Positions 10,323-22,666 of a DNA stretch of 64,000 nt are shown piece after piece. The notes under the pieces were generated by a model, which was given only the letters and a program-made list of their open reading frames with translations, did no database searches and was not told the origin of the DNA. The position numbers and the translations under genes were made by a program. The DNA lies in the NCBI RefSeq assembly GCF_030272615.1, contig NC_081413.1:603074709-603138708 (forward strand). The letters run 5' to 3'. Source of the DNA: Cryptomeria japonica. Its lineage: Eukaryota; Streptophyta; Pinopsida; Cupressales; Cupressaceae. Position 1 is the stretch's first letter. Each line of letters starts with the position of its first letter.

Positions 10323-13300
10323 TTATGACAATAAAGCGTGAAACTTGTCAAAAACTGATTTAAAGTCTTGAATGAATGTCTTCATGGATAAAGACCATGA
10401 TTCAAGCAATGAGGTAGCAACCTCATTCTCTGTTTGCATATGATAGACCTGCTCTTCCATGGCATCCAAGGTACTCATCTCTTGAGTGACCATTAGGGAA
10501 TCCAAATTTAGATAGCATTTCTAAAGAATTTGTAGTCTTGGCAGTAGGATCAGTTGAAGTTCTTGCAAATTATGTGTCCGGTTGCTTATCTCTGCCTCTA
10601 TTCTTGCAGACTGGAGTTGAAACTAGTGAGCAGTTTGTCCATATGTGGAGAAGGAATCATATGGCGTCTTGAAGGTGCTTATAAATGATTGCATATCAGA
10701 TTGCAGTTTGACTTTCTGAGCAAGCAAATCATCATAGAATAGATGAGGCTGACATATCTTACTTAGCAATAATTTTCCCTCATCCATTGCATCTCTAATG
10801 TCCTTCTGTGCCTTCTGTAGATAAGACCGGAGCTCTGTTAAATTTTTCACCAAGGAAGTGTCTAGAGCCTTTTGATGCTCCTTCTTGGCATTTTCTTTTG
10901 CAACCTCTTCCAGGCTTTGCACCTGGTCTTCTACAACTGTGCATAGGAGCTTTAATTGTGCAAGAGAGGAATCGGTACTAGGGAGGTTGGTACCGGGTAT
11001 CAAACCGGTAAGAGTGTCCACCGCAGCTTGGATCACATCTTGCTCTTTCTTCCTCCTTATTACTTCCAAGCGTTCTTAAGCAAGCTTAATACTTTGTAAC
11101 AGCTCTAATTCTTTAGCAGATTGGAGGTCAATGGGACTGGTAATGTTAGCTGGTTTAGCTTGACTACCAGTTGCCTTTGGGGTCTCCATCTGAGTGCTCT
11201 GTGTTGCTCCCTCTTTCTCTTTAGCTCTTTTCTTGTCCTCTTCTGCCTTCTTTTTCTCCTCTTCTTTCTGCTTCTCTTCATCTTCATCCTTCTTCTTCTC
11301 TTCCTGCTTCTTCTTCTCTTGCTCCCTTCTCTTCTCCTCTTCCTTTCTCTTCTCCTCTTCCTTTTTCTTCTCATTTTCTTGTTCTGCTTCCTTCTTCTTC
11401 TCTTCTTCTTGTTTCTTATTCTCCTCTTCTTTTCTCTTTTCTTCCTCTTTTCTCTCCTCTTCCGCTTTTTTCTTCTCTTCTTCTTGTTTCTTATTCTCCT
11501 CTTCTTTTCTCTTTTCTTCCTCTTTTCTCTCCTCTTCCACTTTTTTCTTCTCTTCTTCCTTTTGCTTCTTTTCCATTTCTGCCTGTTTTCTATTTTCTTC
11601 CTCCTATTTTTTTTTCTCTTTCTCTACTTGTTTTCTCTTGTCTTCCTCCTGACCTTATGTTTCTATTGGTGCATCCGAAATAACATTTTCACTGTTCAAG
11701 GCATCAACATCAATCGGGTCCAATTGAGTAGTGACCAGTTCTCCTTCACTGTCATATGCTTCATTTGGTTGAGTGATTTCCAGTTCTTGCTCAGCCTTTT
11801 TGTTGGCTTTAGCCACTTGATGCAATCTTAAAGCTGATTGAGCAAGGGAGTGGGTATCTTTGACCACTTCCGAAAATTTTCCTTCCAACAACAGGAGTCT
11901 TCTTCTTCTTATGAAGAAGAGGCCCTTATATCTCTCCACCACTTTATACAGTTCTATTTTAGGCACATCAGTGAAGTATTGTGTGAATACTTCCTCTCTT
12001 ATTTCCTATTCTTTCTCTATGGCAATGCGCCATTTGTTATCTAAAGAATTACATAAAGAATCAGGTGTCTCAGACTTAATTTCTGAAGGCCACCAGTCAT
12101 TAATACATAAATAATTAATCACTTCCTGTTCAACTTCTTCCTTTTCATCATCATTAAAATCATCAAAGCACTCTTTCAAATCACCAAGCACTTTTCTTCT
12201 AATATTCTTAATTGTTCTTTGACAACGTGTCAAAGGTTTGTAAGAGGAAATATCAATATTTACCAGTGTCGATGTTGCTAGTTCATTCTTTTTCTTTTTC
12301 CTCATTTGCCTAGTCTTCTTAGGCTGTTCTTCAGAGACAATGTCCTTTGAGTTTGGTGTATTGCTTTTTGGCTTCCACTTCCTCTCAAAGACTTTGGTGG
12401 GTGCTACTTCCGATTTCTTCTTTGCTGGTGACCGCTTGGTCACTTTGGGACTTGCTGGGGTAACCGGTGCCAATGATGAAGGCACTGCCTTTCCCTTCTT
12501 TACTAAGGGTTTTTCAACTAGTGTAACCCTTTCCAAATAGGTGTTGGTTCTCTTTGCCTTTGGATCAAGGGGTGAGGCATACCCATTTGGCATGTCATAC
12601 ATTACCTCATATCCCATTTGTTCCACTTCTTTCTATCTAGGCTCAACCACCTCCATTATACACTCATCAACTTTGATAGTGAAGCAGATGTTATCTTCAT
12701 ATTTCTTGACAATATCATCTAATATTCTCACCCTTTGGTTCATTTTGCATCTGAACTCATCAAAGTATTTGTTCAGCACTTCCAGATAACCGGTTCCTAC
12801 CGCTTGTAGGCTTTCCTTGATTTGCTTTGTAACCGGTTGGTCAGCAAACTACTGAATATCACCTACTCCTAGAAAATAGCTTTGAAAGTAGACAAACAAC
12901 CCAACCAATAGTTGTCCAAACTTAAATCTCAAGGCATTGTCCTGTTTGATCGACTTGAGGTTCAACAAAAGTTGTCTTTGCATACAAGTGCACTAATCAA
13001 ATGATGCATCTTCCTTGATCATCCTGTAGGCAGCATTTACTGCTGTAGTAGAGACATAGTTGATTCTACTGGCATGGAATGTCCGATATCCTATCACCAT
13101 ACACGCATATTTGACCAGATCATCCTTGATGGAATTGACAGTCATTCTCCGTGGATTTCTCACTGAACCGGTGAGCTTAGTCATTTCTGTCTTGCTAATC
13201 TTCCTTAGGGCTGGCACTTCACCGGCGTTGCAAAAACTGGTGATGGCATGAATTGCTTCTAGTGTAATATCATGCATTCGCTCTAAGTACATTTTATCAC

Positions 13301-13619
13301 CGTGTACTCTACTCAGAATAATGCGGATGTGATCATTTGAAAATTCTTCAAGGAAATAGACAACATTGTGAAGTTTCTTCTTTTCTAGAATGCTGAATTC
13401 CGGTTTAATCTTTTTGTTCGTCCCATAGAACAAACTCAACTGAGAATGTATCATCAGAGATCCTAGATCTTCAATCTTACAATCAATGTAATCAGAAATG
13501 CCTTCCTCCACTATAACACCATCAGATATTTGAGATAGGGCATTGTATTTTGCCTTCCATTGAATGAAGTCTACAGAATCAACAGGTGCACTAGAACTAG
13601 CATGTGATGTGGAAGCCAT
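10323..13619 (-). pseudogene. Orphan ORF2 of A2 (about 1,100 codons), broken
   Basis: Start ATG at 13619 (MASTSHASSS); an upstream in-frame extension to 13673 is not in A1 and is rejected. It has the same blocks as A1 ORF2: IILSRVHGDKMYLE, VIGYRTFHASRINYV, MGYEVMYDM, a basic linker, CFDDFNDDEKEEVEQE, LCNSLDNKWRIAIE, LFFIRRRRLLLLEGK, the E/K-rich stretch and the coiled-coil tail ending FHALLS at 10323. Stops and shifts occur near 12990, 12630, 11970, 11650, 11070 and 10610. Positions differ from those in A1, so both copies decayed independently after a shared coding ancestor. Function unknown. Confidence 0.8.
11398..11547 (-). repeat. 75-bp (25-codon) tandem duplication in the E/K-rich region of A2 ORF2
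   Basis: Two nearly identical 75-bp units lie side by side; the marker GTTTCTTATTC recurs at 11411 and 11486 on the plus strand. Each encodes ERKEEEKRKEEENKKQEEEK-like sequence. The length is a whole number of codons, so the duplication kept the frame. Confidence 0.85.
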
Positions 13620-14063
13620 GATAAATAGAGATTTTTTGAAAAATACCTTCGTAAGTTGAAATTTAGGGCTCACAATTTAAACTTCGCTACACACTCCTTT
13701 GGTTGCTGAAATACTACTTTGTGTTCTATACTTCACCAACAGATGTTTGCTTCTGATTCTTCTTTAGGATTTTGATAAATTCTTTGAATCGCAATCCAAA
13801 TCACTTTTCTTCACTCTGTGTTTGAAAAATTCTTCGCTTGTGAACTGATAAGTGAAAAATGACTTTGAAAAATTCTTTTAAACAAGTTCTTCACCTACCA
13901 CAATAAATGCTCCACTATTAGGGCATAAACCCTAATTTACCTTTTACCATTTCCAGTCTTCTTCCAGCTGACAGGTATCACATACCGGTTGAGGTCTTTT
14001 ACCGGTGTAAATTGGGGGTTCAAGATATTTCATCGTTTGCTCCCCCTAAGCTTTTTTTGATGC

Positions 14064-15339
14064 TTAGTTTGCCGGTTCAATGACTTCCACACTAGGTGTA
14101 GAAACCCGTTCTACTTGAATCACTTCTTCTGGCTTCTTCTTCTAGGTTTTTTTCATACTGCTTGAACAATTTCAACATCAATATTTCCTTCTGGAGTGAT
14201 TAGTATATCATCCGATATACTCTTTCTTGTTCTGCAGAATCTTGCTGTATGACCTGATTTGTTGCAATGATAGAAAACCATTTTGGGTGCTCTCCAAGGT
14301 CAATTATTCATGTTTCTATTCTTCCTTATGCATGTTATAGCAGTGTGACCATGACCATGACAAATCCAATAGTTTGCTCTCCATCTGGTTGCTGCTTGAT
14401 AGCCACCGCTACCTGACTGATGATTATAGGTATTAAACCGGTTTGGATTCTGGTTCCTAGAGGGTTCAGGAAAAACTCCTTGACTCCTTTTAGGATACCT
14501 TTTAGTATTGTGCATGACAGACGTGCATTCAAATGCTCTATGTCCAAACTTGTTGCATGCATAATAATTACCATTAAATCTATTAGGTCTAGGCTTATCG
14601 TTTAGAAAATAAGGAAAATTATTGTAAGCCTTCTACATACATTAACAGTATGTCCTTCCTTGACACAATTAAAGCAAATAGGTTTGAACTTTTGCTTACC
14701 TTTATCTTTTGGTGCCAGTTGTTTTTTTGATGCTCCATCTTTTGTTCCAAAGGTCTCACCTTCCTCATAATCAGAGAAACCAAGTCCATTGGTATTCTTT
14801 ACTGGTTTAGCTGATTCAAGCTTCTGCTCTAGCTTGATAGTGCTCTTATTGAATTTGGCAAGTATTTCCTTTGACTCAGTGAGTTCTTTGAAAATAGCAG
14901 CATTGGATTCCTTCAAGGTTGCATTCTCAAAGATAGCCATGTTTAATTCACCTTGCACTTCTTCTTTTTCCATTTTTCTTTCATGAAGATGAGCAGTAAG
15001 TGCACTAATCTCTTGCTTCAGCTTGGAGATCTCATGATCTTTATCTTTTACCAGATCTTCAGCTTTCCTCCGGTTCTCAAGCTCGTGACACATTCTGATA
15101 GTTAGTCCTTTAAGTTCCCTTCTTAGGTTGGCATTGGACTCATTCAGTTTTTCAACTTCTTGGACTAGGGCTTCCATGTCTGCTTCATCAGAAGAACTGT
15201 TTTCAGTTAGCTCCATCAGTTTTTCAGCATGCTCTCTTCTTTTTACCTGAGAGGCCTTATATTTGACCTTAAGTTCATCATAGGCTTGCTCAGTTTGAGT
15301 GAGACGATGAGTAAGTTCCCTCACAGTGTATTCCCCCAT
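14064..15339 (-). pseudogene. Gag-like ORF1 of A2, broken
   Basis: ATG at 15339 (MGEYTVRELTHRLTQ) begins a long charged coiled coil. The knuckle CFNCVKEGHTVNVC is followed by a frameshift near 14635, then NYYACNKFGHRAFEC (first Cys replaced), an ICHGHGHTAITC knuckle and FYHCNKSGHTARFC (first Cys to Phe). An in-frame TAG after MKKT (near 14145) is shared with A1 at 1489. The frame closes at TAA (14066-14064). It is presumed to be the RNA-binding structural protein of the element. Confidence 0.82.
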
Positions 15340-15374
15340 ATCTCTTTCCAAGTGGTTAGACTTATAGAAAGGTT

Positions 15375-15387
15375 GGCTCTGATACCA
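15375..15387 (-). promoter_or_regulatory. Primer-binding site, initiator Met tRNA type (A2)
   Basis: On the minus strand this reads TGGTATCAGAGCC, an exact match to the common plant Copia primer site, two bases from the LTR end at 15390. Confidence 0.93.
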
Positions 15388-15389
15388 AT

Positions 15390-16590
15390 TGATGAATACT
15401 AAGAGGGGAGGTGAATTAGTATACCAAAAAATAGTATACTTAAACACTTTAATAGTTTAGTAGTAAACCAGTAAAACAGTTTAACAAACAAACCAGTTAA
15501 CACACATGCAAGCCAAATAGAAAATAAGGCATTCACCCATAGAAGCACAATCACCATAACGCAAGAGATTTTGATGTGGAAACCCAAATGGGAAAAACCA
15601 TGGTGAGATGAAACTCACAAGTAACTATCTGCAGAATAGTAACCAGTCCGGTTAAGGTCATACAATGTTCTTTACCAGAACAGATCCTGTTAGGAATCTC
15701 AATCTCTTTTAGGAGATAAGTCCGATTAAAGACTACCTTGTGAGAGGATTTTGGATCCACAGATGTGAACCACCTTGTTAGAGGATTTACAAAGGCTTTT
15801 CTGGGCCTACCCGGTTAAGGGTTTCTGACTTGTCAAAGATGTGAGTAATCAACAAGTGAATGATCTAGCAAATGGCATAGTCTGCTTGATTAGATCCATT
15901 GTAGCTCATAGCTAGTGCTCTACAACATTACTTTAGTCTTCAGTAAATCCACACTCTATTGCAGTACCTAGACTTGATCTTCTCAGTTAAGATTACACAT
16001 ACAAGAGCTTTGACAACCACCAAAACCTAACAACTACACTCATACATATACATACAAAGCCCTAGACATGATGTCCTTAAAAGGAATCTGATTTCATGTC
16101 GGTCCAATAGGATTACATTGCAAGTTCATTGTATCTAGACACATTTGGTAACATGACATAAAATCACCATCAAAGTGTCGGTGAATGGTAACTCATCACA
16201 AAAATATAGCAGTTGGTAACTCATCACAGAGTATTACCAGTTTATACAACTTTTTCGATTATCGGTTGGTAACTCAGAGTAATACCGGTTCAAACAGATT
16301 TTCGGTTGACAAAATTGAAGACTGAGAAAAAGATAACTGCCGCTTCTGGCTCCTTTTCTCCGCTTCACTTGAGATCCTTAAACCACTTGATCTCTCTATG
16401 CTGCTTGGGTCTTTATACCGCTTGAGATTGGTAAACACTTTTTGCATAACATCAATAGTCTAAAGACTACAGCATGAGACCAGTTTGGAACAATTATCGG
16501 TTGAGCATAATTCATACATTCACAAAGTGATCTCATAGCAAGTGTGTGTCCATCAATTGCAATCACAACATAATCATGAAAATGCCAACA
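15390..16590 (-). repeat. A2 5' LTR (1,201 bp)
   Basis: On the minus strand it runs TGTTGGCATTTTC to ATTCATCA. It carries a TTGATGGA arm in U3, the GGTTTTTCCC block (about 15590) and a short form of the ATTCACC...CTTAG block (15405-15417). Confidence 0.92.
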
Positions 16591-16595
16591 TAGAC

Positions 16596-17290
16596 TTATC
16601 CCTTAGAAAGTCACCCACATTATTCTAGAATAGTCATGAATAATCAACATGAAATACCTATCACCTTGAAAGACTCTAGTCCTTGCTGGACCAGATAAGT
16701 CAGTGTGAATCAAATCAAGTACATCAGTATATTTATCATGTATGCTCTGAAAAGAACTTCAAACTTGTTTTCCCAATTGCAATTCCTTACATACTAGATT
16801 GAGGCTTCATAATCTTAGGTATATCTCTAATTTACTTAGTTGAATTGATCTTAACAATACAATCAAAATTAACATGACACAACCTCCTATGCCATAGCCA
16901 ACTCTCATCAATATGAGCAATCAAACATGTCCTATTACCAGTGTTTAAGTGAAAGATGTTATGTCCAGTCTGAATATCGGTTGCAATCTCCAAACCAATC
17001 TTGTTAATGATTTTGCATTTTCTATCTTTAAACTGAAGTTGGAAACCCTTATCCCCCAATTGACCAATACTCAAAAGATTATGCTTTAAACCTTCTACAT
17101 AATAGATATTATCAGTGTTGTGCTTTCCATCCAAAGAAATAATACCTTTAGCTTTGATCATACATGCTTTGTCATCTCCAAATCTGACTTGACCGCCATT
17201 GTATTCTTGCAGGGACAAAAATTTCCCTTTATCTTTAGTCATATCATGTGAGCATCCACTATAAATTACCCATTCATCCTTATCTTCAAC
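16596..17290 (-). pseudogene. Copia D protease, GAG-pre-integrase and integrase N-terminal half
   Basis: The protease box reads IYSGCSHDMT where Copia normally has DSG: the catalytic Asp codon is TAT (plus-strand 17263-17261), so the protease is dead. The next 137 codons carry the GAG-pre-integrase domain, with LKHNLLSIGQL and the zinc-binding-like WLWHRRLCHVN. After a stop near 16800 the integrase core shows LIHTDLSGPA (first catalytic Asp) and IIHDYSRI. A one-base deletion near VTFL precedes the A2 insertion point. Confidence 0.87.
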
Positions 17291-17439
17291 TTTGTTGCCA
17301 GGGCCTTTTCTTCATTCTTGATAGCCAGTTCCAGTTCATCTTCCTTTAAAGCATAGAATACCCATTCCTTTCCATTATTGGATCCACTAGCAGAGTCTTC
17401 TACCAGTTCATCCTCAAAGTCATCAGTTACTCTATCCTC

Positions 17440-18435
17440 ATCTCCTATGTAGCATTGTTTACTTTTTTTGAATCTATATCTGTTTTGGTTAGTCTTAAAA
17501 GATTTCTTAACTCTTTCCTCAAACCTTACATTCCTTTTAGGTTATCTAGATGCAAAATGACCAATCTTATTTCATGTAAAACATTTAAAAGGTGTTTTTC
17601 CTTCATACTTACTTCCTGTCGGTCCTTTAGGTACTCTTCTAGCAAGTAAGGCTTCAAGTTTCTTAAGTTATTCATCTTCTTTCCTCATGTCTTCCAATTA
17701 TTTTGCATATAGGACTTTCCAATCACTTTTGCCGATTGATGATGATGATGATGATGATGATGCATGAAAAGCAGGTTCAAACTTTACAATTCTAGAAGAT
17801 CCAAATTCTTCAAGCTCAAAAGCAGATAATTTCCCAATTAGAATGTCTCTGTTAACTGAAGCGTTTGCCATTGTTCTCAACTCATTAATTGCAGTTGCCT
17901 TCATCTTGTAAGATGGTGGAAGGGCTCTCAAGACTTTCGAAACTATTTCATCTTCACTCAAAAATCCTTCACAACATTGAATTCACATAACAATCTCATT
18001 TACTCTTTCCATAAACACAACAATTCTTTCATTATCTTCCATTTTCAAGTTTTCATATCTTACTCAGTAACCATCAAGTTTAGCAATTTTGATAGTAGAG
18101 TCACCTTCATTCAGAGTTTGCAATTTGTCCCACATAACCTTTGCTGATGATTTATTAGTCAATCCCATGATCTACTGATCAGTAAGTGCACATAAGAGGG
18201 CTTCTCTAGCTCTGCAATCATTTTCAATATTCTTATCCAAGTCTGCAGGAGTAGGATTGCCAGATGCTAGATCATAAGGTGTGTATCCTTTCTCAGGGAT
18301 CTCCCAAATATCCTTGCCAAGACATCTAAGATGAGTCTCCATTCGAATCTTCCATATCCCATAATTTGTTCCATCAAGCTTAGGGATTTCTCTTCTAAAA
18401 ATAGTTTCCGGTGGATTAGAAGTGTTAGCTGCCAT
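17440..18435 (-). pseudogene. Copia D gag
   Basis: ATG at 18435 opens MAANTSNPPETIFRREIPKL, then DGTNYGIWKIRMETHLR, typical of the N-terminus of plant Copia Gag. A stop near 18172 and frame changes lead into the UBN2-like part with VLRALPPSYKMKATAINEL. A degenerate knuckle follows (FKCFT, stop, NKIGHFAS; near 17570). A short GAT trinucleotide run at about 17739-17762 encodes Ser-rich sequence. The product would form the particle and is not intact here. Confidence 0.85.
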
Positions 18436-18478
18436 AGGATCTACCTCAAGCGGTTAAGCTTCTGCAAATGAGGACCAA

Positions 18479-18490
18479 AGCTCTGATAAA
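18479..18490 (-). promoter_or_regulatory. Degenerate primer-binding site of Copia D
   Basis: The minus strand reads TTTATCAGAGCT next to the LTR end. It resembles TGGTATCAGAGC, with the first bases eroded. Confidence 0.7.
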
Positions 18491-20515
18491 AATTGTTAGG
18501 ATAATCCGTGAACAACTGAGAGGGGGGGAGGTGAATCAGTTGTTAACAGATTATAACATTTAATCCACTTAATAACCTTTAACCAGATTAAGTACTGGTA
18601 AAGCAGAAACAAATATCAGTAAGAAATTAAACTTAACAATGAAATAGATACTCAACACAATGCAATCATACCACATAACACCATGATTTGTATGTGGAAA
18701 ACCTGAAAAGGGAAAAACCACGGTGAGAAGCCTACCCACAGTCAGATGATACTTCTGTAGAAAGTATGTGATATAATGAGGGGCTTGGAAATGCAGGAAG
18801 ACACACTACCTAGAGCATACTTCTTATTACAAAAGAGTCTCACTGACTACAAAGAGGCAACAACCATCTCAAGATAAATGGACAACAATCTAGAATAATG
18901 AACTGCTAGAGATAACATCTACCATGCCTGATTACAGTCCTGATTACGCTCAATACTAGAGGAATTTGACCTCTTTCTTAATCCCAATTCGATCACCTAT
19001 GATTGACCTAATCTTCTGCCTGAATGATATTACAATATTCACACATTACATTCCATACCATTGATCTACAATGATATCTTACATCATTTTATATCAACCC
19101 TAAGGCCTAATCCAATTAGGTCATTCACCTAAAAGATATTACAATAAGATCATTACATAAATCCATATTACAATGATATGCCATGTCTCCTTGAGACCAA
19201 AACAAAAAATAAAAAATCCATAAATCATCTCGAAACATCCCGGTAACATGTAGAGTATGTAGTATTGATGGGAATAGGTATGGGATAGAATAGCCTAGTC
19301 TATGCTCCTTGATCCCCTCCTTGGATCACCAGGTGTTCCAACCACACCCTAGGGTCTCTAGGACTTCCCTTGCTTGTGGAATCCCCTGACCTTGCCCAAT
19401 CCACCCACCAACAACATATGATTCTTCTCCTAAGGTCTCACCTACTCACAAGCTCCAAATACCCTCACATAGGCTAATAAGGGTTTAACTCTTCCTATAC
19501 CTTCTTAGATCCTAGCAAGGATAGGATAGGTCTTTGACATAGTTCTCCACCCATTCATGTGCCCTCAAGAGGTTTTGACCTTCCTATTTGTTGCCGATCT
19601 CACTATTTTGCTTCTTTCCTACAAAATAGGGCTACAAGGAATGTGCCCAATTAGGCCTCCATTCTGAACTTTTAGGGCTCCCTCTTGCAAATGATGCCTA
19701 AACTTGTGAAAATTCCCAAAGGGACTGCTATTCATTTGGCAAAGGCTCAAATATTTTCCTGGTTTTGGGCCTCCAAGTGTCCGTACACTGCCCTAGGTGA
19801 ATTTAGGGGTTTTTGAGGGTTTTTAGGTCTGCCAGGGTCACAATGATGGTTTGTTGTCTGTACCACCTTGTCTGGATTGGTGGAAGATCCTCTTTCTCAC
19901 CAATGATGCTCCACACACCCCTCTACAACTCCTCCAAAGGGTTCCTCCTTCCTTTTCCTTCCTCGCTCTCACGGACCTCTGCAACCTCAACCCTTCCTAG
20001 CCTGGCACAGTCCAGTTTCGACTAGGAGTGGGTCTTTGAAAGGCTTTCCTGCATCTTCAAGGGCCCTTCTTCCTCTGAGATACTATACATGGTCTGCACT
20101 CCTATTCCCCATGGTTTCATGGTGTTTCCACGATAGGGATAGGAGTTGTCAACCCATTTACACAAAATAGTCCAAAATTGGACAGTGAAAGAGTAACTCA
20201 CAAAATATTTACAAAGCACACAAAACCTGCACAATAAACCTAACCTAAATGCTCAAAATGAAATTATAAACACAATACAAGACTCTCAACATAGTTTAGT
20301 CTACAAAACAATCCATTGTCAATCTTTTAATGCTCCATTTGTGTCGGCTGGCAACAAAAACATAGTCATAGTCAAGGTCTTTGTCCTTGGGCCATACAAT
20401 CTGACATCCAACCCCTCATTTTAGGGTTTGCAACAATATATAATGTCTTTGCCTCGGTTTGTGTGCCAAGGTTAGGTTTCTCCACACCAAGCTAATGATG
20501 TGACCTATTAGGTGG

Positions 20516-20557
20516 AAAAGTTGCCTGACAACTTTGAAAAGTTGTCATGCAACTTTT
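20516..20557. repeat. 20-bp inverted repeat with 2-base loop
   Basis: Arms 20516-20535 and 20538-20557 pair at 19 of 20 positions around GA. Further GCAACTTTT-type copies follow directly to about 20587. It lies inside insertion H. Confidence 0.9.
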
Positions 20558-22630
20558 TGCAACTTTTGAGCAACTTTTGCAATGTTGCTTTTCTTGACTT
20601 TTAGGCCTACATTGGGCTATCCTATGGACACAACCATGCTAAAAGGACCCCAAACTCATCAATGACACACATATCCTCTATTCCACAAGAAAACTCAACC
20701 TAGACTTGTGAACCTAGGACCTAAACTAGGACCTAAACAAGACCAATGAGCTCTTGGCTCTTATTACATTTACATGGCTTCTTAAAGAAGCAAAATCCAA
20801 AACAAAATCCAAAAGGAGGAAGACCTTAGAAGGGTGCTCCTGCACCAAGTACCCTTCCTCGTATGAACTTATTAGACTCATATTTTTTTTATTGTTTGTT
20901 TTCAGTGGATACATTACCATGATGTGTTATTCAGATTTTTATGACATTATTTCATGCTTTATCCGGATATGAGATGCATAATTTATTTGCAGTATTTCAG
21001 TACTTGTGATTTATGACATTTTATGGATTATTGCTATATACTGACACTTTACTTTATCTATGCAATGTGGAATTATATGTTGTGTGTCTGAGAGTGTATT
21101 GGATGCAAGGGGATGATTTTCCTTCACTCATTTTGATGAGATAGGGAACTTCGTGATTCTCCTTCATCGGTGTCTATGCCGTGTTTTCTATATTATATAT
21201 GCATATGTGGTTCGGTGATGCAGGATATTGTAAGTACAAGTACCGGGTAGGTATAGGGTATCGTCTCCACCTGGCTTCACAGGTCTGAGCATGCCTTATA
21301 TTTTTCGATGGAAGTGGAGGAGATAGTAGTTGACCCTATTTTACTCATTTACACTCATGTGAGTGTCGTCAGTTGGTCATCCTGTCAGTTTGTTCGGCCT
21401 TCGTATTTTGTTGTTTGATCTTTTTATGAGTATTTGCTTGAGGTTTGCTCAGTTTGTGTGTTTAGTGGTTTTAATTAATTAATTAAATTTATGGATTCGT
21501 CTCATAGTTGGTATTCTTGGGAATTATGTATATTATGCATTGAGATTATAAATTTAGTTAATTTAAAAGAAGTTATTAAATTAAGTTGCAAGTTGCATGA
21601 TATTAGAAATATATTTTATTTAAATTTTAGTGGAAAAATAAATTAGATTAATTGTATTTATAGTTTCCTAGAATTTTAAATAAATAAAAGAATAAAAGAA
21701 TAAAAGAATAAATAAATTAATAAATGAATAAAAGAATTAATTAGAATTAAAGTATTGCTTTAATTTCTTTATTTATAAAATTAATTAATTATCTGCATGA
21801 GAAAAGAAAAGAAAGAAAAATGATTTTTAATTATTGCTTGTTAACTTATCCTTGGTTAGAAAATTAAAAAAGAAAATAAAATTGCTTTTTTTCTAAATTT
21901 AGGTTTTTTGGGAAAAAAGATATTCAACCTAGAATTTTAGTTTCAGAAGAGGAATAGGTCATTATTTTAGGATACACAAGAAACAGGTTAGGGATTTAGG
22001 TGAAGAAAATTATTTGGAAGCTTGTTGAAAGATTGGTTCTCTTCTACAAATTTCTTCCAGGAAAGCTATACCAGGTTGGGTGGCTTTCTTTGATTGTTTG
22101 TTTTAAAGAAAATATTTCTATTTCTTCTATCTTCTGAATGATGTGTGTTTGTCATATCCTATCTGATTATTTCTTGTTCTTGGCTAAAGTCCATTCCTGA
22201 AGTTAATTTCTATTTTATGGAAAGAAGTTATTTCCCGGGTGTTTGTAGATTAAATTTTAAGAAAATTGGGAAAAGTTATTATGACAAATTTTGCCAAGAT
22301 TTTTGTTGTGCATGAAAATTGCAAGATTTGGGAGGAATGGGGTTTACTAGAGAAATTATTCCCTCTTGTTTAATTTTGTTCCAATACTTGGCTATGGCAG
22401 TCTTTTTAATAATTGTATCTCTGTGAAATTGTTTATTTACTTTAGAAATAAATTTAATTATTAATTAAATTTATTGGGTTATTTAATTTTGGGAAAAAAA
22501 TAGTTTATTTAATTATTTAAAAAAAATTGTATTAAATAAAATTCTGTGGAAGTGAATTTTATTGGAATTGGAAATTTATTTTTATGTTATTGTATTCAAA
22601 ATAAAAATAAAAAATAAAAATAAAATTAAT

Positions 22631-22666
22631 TAATTAAATTTTTTTTTTTTAAAAAAAATTTAATTA
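22631..22666. repeat. AT-only perfect palindrome
   Basis: TAATTAAATTTTTTTT and its exact complement are separated by TTTT. It lies in the AT-rich centre of insertion H beside A/T-rich low-complexity sequence. Confidence 0.85.

Larger units (their letters stand above)
8934..16590 (-). mobile_element. Pol-less LTR retroelement A2 (family A)
   Basis: This is a second copy of family A with the same order as A1 but inverted: 5' LTR (16590-15390), primer site, gag-like ORF1, ORF2, then a 3' LTR (10035-8934). It is inserted into the integrase of Copia D. On the minus strand the upstream flank is GTCTA and the downstream flank is GA before TTGAAGC. I read this as a GTCTA target duplication with a 3-bp deletion on one side. 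The 3' LTR lacks its first ~105 bp, and the terminal polypurine tract is also gone. Confidence 0.9.

Noticed and set aside
12993-13673. ORF2 of A2 starting at 13673
   Set aside because: The extra N-terminal codons are not conserved in A1; the ATG at 13619 matches the A1 start.
17739-17762. GAT trinucleotide run as a microsatellite of interest
   Set aside because: Only about eight units; it codes for a short Ser run in Copia gag and nothing suggests a role.
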